NCBI GenBank assembly: GCA_038501195.1
Contig: JBBPUQ010000009.1
Span: forward strand, 3,534,001-3,598,000
Direction of reading: 5' to 3'
DNA length: 64,000 nucleotides
From: Nemania diffusa
Lineage: Eukaryota; Ascomycota; Sordariomycetes; Xylariales; Xylariaceae
A program made the position numbers and the translations under genes. The notes under the pieces are model-generated. The model saw nothing but the letters and a program-made list of their open reading frames with translations. It had not been told where the DNA came from and did no database searches. Positions 39,219-48,626 of the stretch are shown one piece after another. Each line of letters begins with the position of its first letter. Position 1 is the stretch's first letter.

Positions 39219-39634
39219 GTCCCAGAGAGAGGGCTAGGGGAGAAGGGGCCCTGACCCGCCGCTCGATGGCCACTTCTAGTACTCTATGACTTGTGAAACA
39301 CAACATATGAAACCCAAGCTGGTGTGGTTACGAGAATGATTCTTCGAATTTTCTTTTATTTCCTTTTTCTTTTTACTCTCCGTCTCATACTATGTGCTGT
39401 CAATTCAACATGACTAGCACTCATTCGATAGTAGGGGTTTGGGAAAAGAGCAAGCTTTGACGGATCGACGGGAAATAGTGCCGTAGTAGAGGGCTTCCAA
39501 CGCTGGCCGTTAGTAAAACCCACGATCGTTTAGCTTTCCAAGTTTTCTTTATCCACAATCATTTCCCTTAGGATAGTATCCGTCTACGGCGGCATAGCGT
39601 AGAAGTATACGTAGTAGCAGATACGCAGATCCAT

Positions 39635-41480
39635 CTAATCAAGTTCGAGCTGCTTATACTTCTCGTCCCCTAGCGCATCCTCTACCCTCTTCATGATGGC
39701 CAATACTTTCTCCTCTTCGAGTCTGCGTCCGACGACCTGAATACCGACCGGAAGGCCGTGCATGGCCTTGGCATCGTATAGCTTGTACGCACCCTGTGCA
39801 ACACCGTTCAACTTGCGGATGTTGAATCCGGGTGGCAAGTTGTCGACGTCTTTGTTGACATGGGTGATGGGAATGCAACCGGCAGTGTAGTCGAGCTACG
39901 ATAGATAGTTAGCAAGATCATATTTATGCATCAGATACTGAGTATTGGGGTATACGGCGGTACATACGACATTGAAAAGAAACGTATATCCGCAACTGCT
40001 GACTGCGTCTTTCATTCCATCGTGTGGGACGGCAGGGGTAGCGTTGGTAGGTGCAAGTATGAAGTCGATGTCGACCTTGTTCCACCACTCGAACCATCTG
40101 CCCCTGTACGCCTCGCGCTTAGCCACGAGTTGCCAGTTCTCGTAGGCACTCTTCTGATGCCAGTCCTTGACGAGCCCAGCCCATACGTCGTCCCTCCGGA
40201 CATACTTCACCCAGAGGTAGTATATGTACTTGAGCGGGCGCGAAAGTCGCATGAGCCAGTCGAGCTGATCGGCGCCGGGGTCGTTCCACTCGCCGGAGCG
40301 CATGAAGGATTTGAACATCTGGCAACCGTCGGCATTCAGCAAGTGCGCACCGAGATACAGTGCTTCGTAGGGCGAAGGGGGATCAATCTCCACAATCTCG
40401 TGACCGGCAACCTTCAAGGCTGTTTCCGTCTCCTCAAGGGCTCGGCGACAGGCCGGACTCGGGTCTACGACGCCGTCGGTTCGCATGATGCCGACCCGAA
40501 GCTTGCTCTTCGTCGCGTACTCCTTCTCGACGGCAGGGCGCCAGGCGAGGGGGTGAACCGAGTAATCGTATTTCCAGGGCTGCATGCCGACGATAGCGCG
40601 GGTGAAGTAGGTTAAGTCGTTCAGGGTGCGGGTCATGGGGCTGTAGACGCTTGGGATGCCTTCTTGGCCCGGCATGCTAGTGGCGAAGCCAGCCTTTGGC
40701 CACCGGCCGGTGGAGCAGCGAAGCGAGTAGATGCCGGAGAAGTGAGCGGGTGCTCGAACGCTACCAGCCACATCGCTCCCGATTCCTATGCGGCCGCCCA
40801 GAGCGAGAAGGGCGGCCTCGCCGCCGGTCGAGCCACCAGGGGAATACTTGCTGTTGTGGGGGTTCGTGCACCGCCCCCACACGTCGTTGGTAGACTCGAA
40901 ACTGAGCAGCGTGGTAGGGAGGTTGGTCTTCACGTAAGGGACGGCCCCGGCATCCTTGAGGAGTCGGACTGTGGCGCCGTCCTCGGCATGCGTCTTACCG
41001 ACGAAACTACTGAACCCAACGGTGGAGTCGAAGCCGCCCACGTTGAGCGTATCTTTCAAGCTCACTGGTATCCCGGCTAAGGGTCCTTTGAAGTTGATTG
41101 AGCCATCTCTTATCCAGCCCTCGGCCTCCGAGATCATGACCTCGGTGACGCAATTGGTCTTCTCGTGAGCCTTGAGGGCGACCTTGCTGTAGGTGGTGAG
41201 CAGAGTTGAGGGCTCTAGCACGCCTTTCTGGACATCCTCGACGAGTTCCTCAATTGGCCTGTCGACGATCTCCCGATCTAGCGGCGTGAAAGGCCCGCGA
41301 TATCGGCCAAGAGCTCTAATCCGTGCAGCTCGCTCATCCTGCTTGAATTGGCTGCCAATATGTAAGCTTGGGGAAGCAAGAGAATGAATAGGGGAGACCC
41401 AAGGCTAGTAGGAGATGTAAAATAAACAATAAAACTGACCAATCGCGCCTGTGTTGTAGATAGTCGAGGAAGAACACCAT
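39635..41480 (-). CDS. Amidase-signature family hydrolase (acetamidase / FAAH-like)
   Basis: Three exons: 41480-41440, 41351-39968 and 39895-39635 (introns of 88 and 72 nt), 561 residues. The Ser-Ser-Lys catalytic triad of the amidase signature is intact: Lys113 in SLKDTLN, Ser188 in PGGSTGGE and Ser211 in GSDVAGSVR. The second residue of the usual GGSSGG is Thr, which is not the catalytic position. The end carries GLPVGIQVVGRR, typical of the family. The enzyme cuts amides to acid plus ammonia or amine; the substrate is unknown. The short first exon (13 codons plus 2 nt) is supported by a GTCAGT donor and in-frame continuation, but is the least certain part. Confidence 0.88.
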
Positions 41481-42644
41481 GTTGGCGGAAACAGAGAGTG
41501 AGTATAAAGCTCCAATGTTAATGACAACGACACGGAGATTGTATACATATACAGTACGTAGTACACGGTGTATATTATACAACGCACGGTACAAAGTACA
41601 CGGTAGTTGTAATATCCACCAGAGAGTTCAACTCCCTCAATTATCTGCTAACGAAGAATATAGGCACAGAATTAGATGAAGACAGGCAAATAGGTCAGCA
41701 GGTCAGCAGGTTATATAAAGAAGGGGCAAATAAAATCCAACTTGGTACTATGTAGCTACCTAGCACCCCTCCCCGCAGCTTATCAGACTATTGGGTATGT
41801 TGGCCTCCGATGCCTTCATAACCAACCGGCCTTTTTGCTCATCTGCGTACCTGCCAGCGAGATAAGATACCTAAACGCACCGATATGCTTCCGGGTTAGA
41901 TACATACCTAGGTAAGTACGTAGGTACCTTACCTTAGGTAGCATCTAGCGTTGCTCAAGAGATTCGTATAGTGGGGTGCCGGGTCGATGCGGGCCAGCTG
42001 GGGATTGCCCCATTTCCTCGTGGGGAAGTCCCATGCGGCTAGTGGGGGCCGGCTAGGAACGGTCGTGCATTCTAAACTACTTAGGTAGTCTACAGTAGGT
42101 ATGTCAAGTAAAGAGATACCAGATACGTACCTAAGATAAGTAGGGTCCTCACCAATGACCAAATTGAACAGCAAGGTCCCTTACCAATGTAGGCCACCTT
42201 CCATAGGTACCATTGTCGCTGATCCGAACATCGGCTGCCGGCTCGCCTTGCAAAACAACTCGGGCGATACACCAATTACATACGCCGACGAGTCATAGCT
42301 ACTGGTTAAAGAATTGATGGTTGCGTTTCTCTGATTGGCTCTGCGTGAGTCCCTAGGTGCTGTAGATAGGTCTTTTTTTACACCTAATCACTCACGTTAC
42401 AAATAGCGCCACGAACACCGATTTGGGATGCTTCCGTCATCTTGATCTCAACCCGTGCCGGCTCGTCTTACCCTGTACCTATACACGGTAGTAATATTTA
42501 TAGCCAGCTCCGGTCGGGCAGCTATCTAGTATAGATTCGACCTTTTGATACATAAATCCGCCTGGGTATGTAGCTATAGGTGGGTGTGCAAATCACAGCT
42601 AGCTACCGTGATCCTCAAAAGTCATAGATAGGCGCTTAAACGCC
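41481..42644. other. Divergent intergenic region with ACCTAGGT-like repeats
   Basis: 1.16 kb between the amidase start (minus) and the metallo-beta-lactamase-fold gene start (plus). TACCTAGGTA and TACCTTAGGTA motifs cluster at 41900-41945 and 42075-42140. No gene seen. Confidence 0.6.
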
Positions 42645-43592
42645 ATGGCATCTCTTAGCGAGCCGCCGTATGATCTAAAGGGCACGGGCTCTTGGTTGGT
42701 CTGCAAAACATGCGGCACTCAGTTTCCCACCCAAGATAAGCGCAAAATCACAACATGTTTCATCTGCGATGACCCGCGGCAGTACGTGCCGCCCAGCGGC
42801 CAATCCTTCCTATCGCTCGATATGCTGCGCTCGAGCGGGTACAGCAACGTCTTCACACCCATATCGGCGGACCCGGAGCGGCTCATCGCCATCAGCTCGC
42901 AACCAAAGGTCGCCATAGGGCAACGGGCCATACTCGTTCGCACGCCGCGGGGGAATGTGCTCTGGGACTGCGTCACGTTGCTTGACGGCGAGACCATTGC
43001 GAAGATCAACGACCTCGGAGGACTGAAGGCCATCGTCATCTCACACCCGCACTACTACTCGACGCACCTAGAGTGGGCGCGCGTATTCGGCTGTCCCGTG
43101 TACCTCGCGGCCGAGGACAGAGAGTGGCTGACGCAGCACGACGTGAAGCATCAAGTCTTCATCACCGAGACCGAGACGGACCTCCTCGGCACCAAAATCC
43201 TGAAGCTGGGGGGCCACTTCCCCGGATCTCTCGTCATGTGGTTTGAAGACAGGCTCCTGATAGCTGATACCTTCTTCGCGACGCCGTCGGGCCTGGGGAA
43301 TTGGGATACGGATGCTTTAGGCGCCGCGCGCGAGAGGCCCCGGGGAATGAGCAGCTTCTCATTCATGTGGAGTTATCCCAACATGATTCCGCTCGCCCCC
43401 GACGAGCTCCAACAGATGTGGGACGTTTTGAAGAACCACGAGTTTAGTAGTACGCATGGTGCGTTCCCTGGTCTCGATGTTGTCGTTAAGACGCCTGGGG
43501 AGATGAAGCAGAGGGTCCTGGAAAGCATGCAAATACAAATTAGGCATTCAGGGCACGGGGGACATGCCATGCTGAAAGAGATGGTCTCCTGA
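42645..43592 (+). CDS. Zinc-ribbon plus metallo-beta-lactamase-fold protein
   Basis: A single exon of 315 residues. Cys20, Cys23, Cys38 and Cys41 form a probable N-terminal zinc ribbon. The rest has the metallo-beta-lactamase order: a WDCV strand with Asp, a SHPHYYSTH motif (His134, His136, His141), GGHFPGS (His191) and IADTFF (Asp208). The classical HxHxDH motif is altered: Asp and His of the second metal site read Tyr and Ser. The fold therefore may bind one metal or use a different reaction. Members with ISHPHYY/FTTH exist across fungi; their function is not known to me. The gene converges with the quinone-oxidoreductase gene, 232 bp apart. Confidence 0.85.
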   Translation: MASLSEPPYDLKGTGSWLVCKTCGTQFPTQDKRKITTCFICDDPRQYVPPSGQSFLSLDMLRSSGYSNVFTPISADPERLIAISSQPKVAIGQRAILVRTPRGNVLWDCVTLLDGETIAKINDLGGLKAIVISHPHYYSTHLEWARVFGCPVYLAAEDREWLTQHDVKHQVFITETETDLLGTKILKLGGHFPGSLVMWFEDRLLIADTFFATPSGLGNWDTDALGAARERPRGMSSFSFMWSYPNMIPLAPDELQQMWDVLKNHEFSSTHGAFPGLDVVVKTPGEMKQRVLESMQIQIRHSGHGGHAMLKEMVS

Positions 43593-43824
43593 TAGATCAA
43601 TATAAAACAGGTACTCATTTTTAGAGTTTTTGTTATGCCTCTGTATATGGTTTGTATTTTGTCTCCTTATTGCAACATGAGTTAGTCTTTGCCGAACGGC
43701 CATATGAATGCGGCTAATGTCTATATTCCCAGAAGCGTACTCGATGCAATCTAGGTATCCTATGTATCCCATGCGTAGTCTGTTATAGTATATTTGGTAC
43801 ATCTCTATATGATTGCCTTAAGAC

Positions 43825-44982
43825 TCACAATTTGCTACCGCCCGACTGAGGGATCTTCACAACGACCTTGCCCCAGGTTTCCCTACCACCGAGCGCGATT
43901 AAAGCGTCAGGGATGGTCTCAAGCCCAACAAATTCCTTATCTGTAAACACGGTACCCTTGAATTTCCCCTGTTCGATGAGCTTTCCAATCCCTTCCCACA
44001 CCACCGGAATGCTCCCCCTCTCGAACTTGGCATACGCACCCCAGTGGATGCCGACGAGCGCTATGTTTTTGAGTAAGACCTTGTTCATGGCGACCTTCTC
44101 GATGGCGCCGGCGGCAAAGCCGACAATGAGAATGCGGCCGTTCCAGGCGACGCACTTGGTGCTCTGGTCAACCAGCCCCACGGGATCGTAGACGATATCC
44201 ACGCCGCGGCCCTTGGGGGTGAGTTTGCGCACCTGATCGGGCCACGACGCATCCCGATAGTCGATTACGTGGTCGGCACCGAACGCCTTGGCGACCTCGA
44301 GCTTGCGCGCTGTCCCCGCCGTCGCGATAACGGTCGCGCCGAACGCCTTGGCGACCTGCACGGCGGCCAGGCCGACGCCGCCCGCTGCGGCGTGGACGAG
44401 GACCCAGTCGCCGGCCTTTACGCCGGCGCGCAAGACGAGGGCGCCATAGCTGGTGGGCGCTGTCACGAAGAGACCCGCCGCGTCCGTGAAGGACCAGCCC
44501 TGCGGCACGGCGAGGAGCTGCTCTTCGGCGGCGCACACCTTCGTCGCGTAGGCGCCCTGGCTGGCGCCGAATACGCGGCTGCCGACAGGGAACCGAGGCG
44601 ATTTGGCGTTGGCGGGCGTCGCGAGCACGATGCCGGAGAACTCGGCACCCGATACCCAGGGGAAGGCTATCCGTCATAGAGGATTAGTCAAAGAAAAGGC
44701 GCCTCGAGGGGAGGAAGCTGGGGTGAAGGCATACGAGGCTGATGTTGGTATTTGCCCTGGATCTGTAAGATATCGAAGAAGTTGGTAGCTGCGGCATGCA
44801 CCTCGATAAGGTACTGATCGGGCGATGGCGTGGGGTCCGGGAGTTCGGTCACATTGAGCTCCTTCGGCCCCTGTCCGGCTTCATTATCAGCATGATCCCG
44901 TCGTGTGTGCAACAGCTCTACCGGGAAGGGTGGCTGCTTTTTGCCTTACCTTTACATATTGAGCAACCTGGATGCCCTGCAT
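43825..44982 (-). CDS. Zeta-crystallin-type NADPH:quinone oxidoreductase (MDR superfamily)
   Basis: Three exons: 44982-44950, 44870-44735 and 44666-43825 (introns of 79 and 68 nt), 336 residues. The first exon gives MQGIQVAQYVK; exon 2 gives the GroES-like strand series with NFFDILQIQGKY; exon 3 starts PFPWVSGAEFSG and holds the nucleotide-binding Rossmann motif AAAGGVGLAAVQ and the IDYRDASWPDQV segment. There are no catalytic zinc ligands, so it fits the quinone-reductase branch. It would reduce quinones or other electron-poor alkenes with NADPH in the cytosol. The substrate is not readable. Exon 3 is markedly GC-rich. Confidence 0.88.
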
Positions 44983-46080
44983 GATCTTAGATCTACAGTA
45001 CTGTATCTATCTATACAATAGAGGCGGTTTAATCAAAGTAAGCAAAATGACGATGTGGTTTAGACGTTTAGATCAAGATCGGGGTTTTTTCTGTTCGCAG
45101 CTATATTTTACGAGCACAATGTGAGAATGAGAATGAGATGTAGAATAGATAGGTTGAGGTCAGTAAACGAGTCTACTTAGAGAGGCAGGTACACGGCATA
45201 CCTATGCGAACTGGAATTATAAGGAGACTACCTGGTAGGTACCTACGCAAAGGCGAGGTCCCTTCTTGCCTCGGTATCATACCTGATTGGTGTGAATGAC
45301 TATAGAGGCACTTAGCTCCCTGTAGCTACTACATACGTACATAGTTTACATCCTTGCTGTTTTAGGCAATAAAATAGGAATATGTTGGTGATTATCTATA
45401 TCTCAAATAATTACATGCGCATAGTTACATAAGTCACTACCTACAGGCATGTAAATCGTACGCAATTGTTTAACCAGAGTATATACACTTGATGATTGTA
45501 AAAGTCGTGGTTAAACAGTTGCCGAGAAGGAAGTTAGCGGTGATGGATTGAATGTATCCGCTGTTCAAAGTTTAGTGGTAGTATTCTGTATATCCCTTAT
45601 ATACAAACATGTATCTACCTGGTCTTGCTTAGCTAGGAAATATGAAATTGGAATCGATCATTTACGCAAAATGTATGTGTAGATATAAATGAGCGGCAGA
45701 CAAAGGGATATATGATATGACACAGGATGAAGAAAACCATAGATGCCAAGAGAAACATGAATAAATCTTGTGGGTGAGATGCTGTACTTTGCACAAGTAA
45801 CGATTGGTGTGGCCTGGGTTTGCAAATTATCTAAAAGACAAGTTTCTACTAACATATAATTGTAACAATGCACATGAAATATATATGGCTTTTATTAGTT
45901 GCAAGTAGGTAACCAAGAGTACATGTCTAAAATGTTCGAATATATCTTGTCAAGAGTTGATGCGGGGGCACGTATAGACAGGTACGGAGTACCGCCTATC
46001 GCTATGTACCTTAGGTAGGGAGGCCTACCATTATGTACCTACCTTGTCTGCTCTACTACCTCTTAGGTACTTGACCTACC
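44983..46080. other. Intergenic region
   Basis: 1.1 kb, no gene seen. TACCTACC/GGTAGGTA-type motifs cluster at 45232-45245 and 45985-46080, next to the MITE insertion. Confidence 0.6.
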
Positions 46081-46088
46081 TACTAGGT

Positions 46089-46599
46089 CAGGGTTGGAAA
46101 TTAGTTCTTTAGTATTTAGTATTAGTATTAGTATACTAATACTAAGCTAGTATAGTTAGTATTAATACAGCGAAAAAAAAATTAGTTTAGTTTAGTTTAG
46201 TATAAAAAAAAATTAGTAAGTTTAGTTTAGTATGCTAGTATACTGATATACTAATACTAAAAATATTTTCGGAAAAAAATCCACGCTAAACCTATTTAGG
46301 TAAGTAACATAGCCGCACTAACCTAATATGGTCAGCGGGGGTGGCCGATTTTTTGTCGCTTTGCTAAAATAATTTACCCCCCTCGGCACCTCCCTGCAAC
46401 CCCCCTGCAACCCCCCTGCACCCCCCTTGTAAACTCCACTATTTTTAGTATTTAGTATTAGTATTAGTATACTAATACTAACTTAGTATAGTTAGTATTA
46501 GTATGAGATAAAATTAGTTAGTTAGTATTAGTACAGGATAGGATTAGTTAGTATTAGTATGGCCTTATACTAAACTAAACTAACTAATTTCCAACCCTG
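46089..46599. mobile_element. hAT-type MITE with perfect TIRs and 8-bp target duplication
   Basis: The element begins with CAGGGTTGGAAATTAGTT (46089-46106) and ends with its exact reverse complement (46582-46599). It is flanked on both sides by TACTAGGT (46081-46088 and 46600-46607), an 8-bp target-site duplication. CAGGGTTG-type ends plus 8-bp duplications are typical of the hAT superfamily. It is 511 bp long and has no transposase, so it is non-autonomous. Inside are two copies of a 56-bp TAGTATTA-rich module (46109-46164, 46445-46500; two mismatches) and a C-rich repeat (CCCCCTGCAA, about 46377-46430). Confidence 0.92.
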
Positions 46600-46607
46600 T
46601 ACTAGGT

Positions 46608-47168
46608 GGCTTCTAGCGGCTGTGGGCACATACATATATACCTACTGTAGGAAGGTACTCTGTAGTGCGCCTCCCTTAGGTAGGAAAACAACGAGCCCAG
46701 AGTCTCTCCAATCCGCCGCCACACACCACGCTACACCCCTCGAGGAGGTTCGCAACCAACCCAACTGCCCCACCAACATCTAAGGACCATCCCATCCCTC
46801 ACCATCCTCTGGCGGTCCTACTTCTTTCTACCCATCTATCTAGCCCACCACTGCCGGTCCCTACCTCGACCTCTCTGCCTCATGCTGCAACTCTAACTGG
46901 CAAGATTGGCAACAAGCGCCGTCGTCCCCTAATTTCTTTATCCTACTGTTCCAGCTCCAACCACTCCATTCATCCTCCTACTATTCTTACGCTACACCAC
47001 ATACATCGCATCGCATCTATACGCCGTACGTAACTACATCGTCTCGGCCACGTTATACAGTATTCGTTTCATCTCACCTGTCTCACCTACGCTATAGTTG
47101 TAAATAGCCTTACTCCGTCAACCACTCATTCCCAGCAGCGACACAGCGGCAACGCAGCACGTCCCGCC
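46608..47168. promoter_or_regulatory. Upstream region and leader of the Dsk2 gene
   Basis: 560 bp, with a long pyrimidine-rich, CCA/CTCC-rich stretch from about 46700 to 47000 that is typical of fungal housekeeping promoters and 5' leaders. The MITE lies only ~570 bp before the start codon. Confidence 0.5.
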
Positions 47169-48626
47169 ATGGCCGACTCCACCGACGGGGCCTCCGCCGA
47201 CCCCCAGATCAACTTCAAGGTGAAAACCTCAGGCGATAAGCAACACACCATCATCATGGCCGAGTCTGCTACTGTCGCCGACCTGAAGGCTAAGCTTGCC
47301 GGTCCCGACTTCGAGGACATCCCCCCCGAGCGCCAACGCCTCATCTACTCGGGTCGCGTCATGAAGAACGAAGAGCCCCTCAGCACCTACAAGATCAAGC
47401 CTGGCAACACGGTCCATCTGGTGAAGAGCGCTGCTAGCAACCCCGCTCCTACCGCCTCTTCTTCCTCTACCTCGACTCCGGCGGCTCCCCAGGTTCCTAC
47501 CAACATGGCTGCTGGGACTGCCAACAATCCTCTGGCAGGACTGACGGGCGCGCGATATGCAGGCTTGACGAACCTCCCCTCAGCCGATATGTTTGGTCCC
47601 GATGGTGGTGTAAGCATATTCCGTCCTACTATCGACCCCAGTTTTATTACTAACGTGGTTGCCTGTACATAGATGGTCGGATCTATGATGGACGAGGACC
47701 AGCTTGCCAATATGCTCAACAACCCCCATGTTGCCCAACAGATGAACGAGATGATGAACAACGACCAGTTCCTCGACATGATGATACAGTCTAATCCCAT
47801 GCTACGAAACAACCCCAACGCCCGCGAGATGGTTCGATCGCCTATATTCCGCCAGATGATGACCAATCCTGAGGCTCTTAGAGGTGCCGCCCGATTAAAC
47901 CGCATGATGAGAGGTAACGACAGCCAGAACGCATTCCCCATGCCTGGAGTTACAGACACTACGCCCGGCGCCGGAAACAACAATGCCACAAATAATAGCA
48001 GCGCACCCGGTCAACCAAACCTCCTTGATCAGGCTGCCTGGGCCAATTTACCGGCCCTAGCTAGCTTGGGTGGTCAGCCTGGCTCCACCGGTGGGCTCTT
48101 CAACCCCTTTGGCGTGCCTCCTGCTGGAGCTGGCACTGGCCAGTCGGCTACGACGAGCGCACCCACGGGGAACGCAAGCCCACAAGGTACCACTGGTACG
48201 AACGCCCACGATAATGCCACTGGCCAGGGACAGGGAGGACATACGCAGGGCACTTCGAGCCCGCCACCCAATCCATTTGCGACCCTATTCCCCTCGGATG
48301 CCGCCAACAACCCGTTTGGAATGCCTGCCGTGAATCCCGAAGATCTGCGGCAGATGATGCAGCTCTTGGGAGTGGGTGGGTCAGCGTCACCAGCCCTGAC
48401 TGACAACCGACCACCCGAAGATCTGCGGCAGATGATGCAGCTCTTAGGAATGGGCGGGTCAGCGTCGCCAGCCCTGACTGATAACCGGCCACCCGAAGAG
48501 CGATACGCGGAACAGCTACGTCAGCTCAATGACATGGGGTTCTACGATTTTGATAGAAACGTGGCAGCATTGCGACGAAGCGGCGGAAGCGTGCAAGGGG
48601 CCATCGAACATCTCCTGAGCTCTTAA
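47169..48626 (+). CDS. dsk2: Ubiquilin / Dsk2-type ubiquitin receptor
   Basis: Two exons: 47169-47609 and 47673-48626 (63-nt intron with a TACTAAC branch site), 464 residues. A ubiquitin-like domain covers about 14-90 (RQRLIYSGRVMKNEEPLSTYKI). An STI1-like region follows (NPHVAQQMNEMM.. NPMLRNNP). A Pro/Gly/Asn/Thr-rich linker leads to a C-terminal UBA domain (LNDMGFYDFDRNVAALRRSGG). It shuttles ubiquitinated proteins to the proteasome. Unusual: a 26-residue segment just before the UBA is duplicated in tandem (48339-48416 and 48417-48494). Confidence 0.95.
48339..48494 (+). repeat. 78-bp in-frame tandem duplication in the Dsk2 gene
   Basis: Two 78-bp units, starting at 48339 and 48417, encode nearly the same 26 residues (core DLRQMMQLLG[V/M]GGSAS). 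Few nucleotide differences separate them, so the event is recent or homogenised. Confidence 0.95.

Larger units (their letters stand above)
36023..39634. other. Long intergenic region
   Basis: 3.6 kb. It has an 11-bp minisatellite at 36906-37002 and a possible membrane-protein remnant at 39070-39218. Otherwise there are only short, low-quality open frames (for example 36568-36831) with no family resemblance. It includes the sedolisin promoter. Confidence 0.55.

Noticed and set aside
44269..44679. 136-codon open frame on the plus strand
   Set aside because: Antisense of the GC-rich third exon of the quinone oxidoreductase.
29934..44982. Secondary-metabolite gene cluster
   Set aside because: No polyketide synthase, peptide synthetase, terpene synthase or cluster transcription factor is present.
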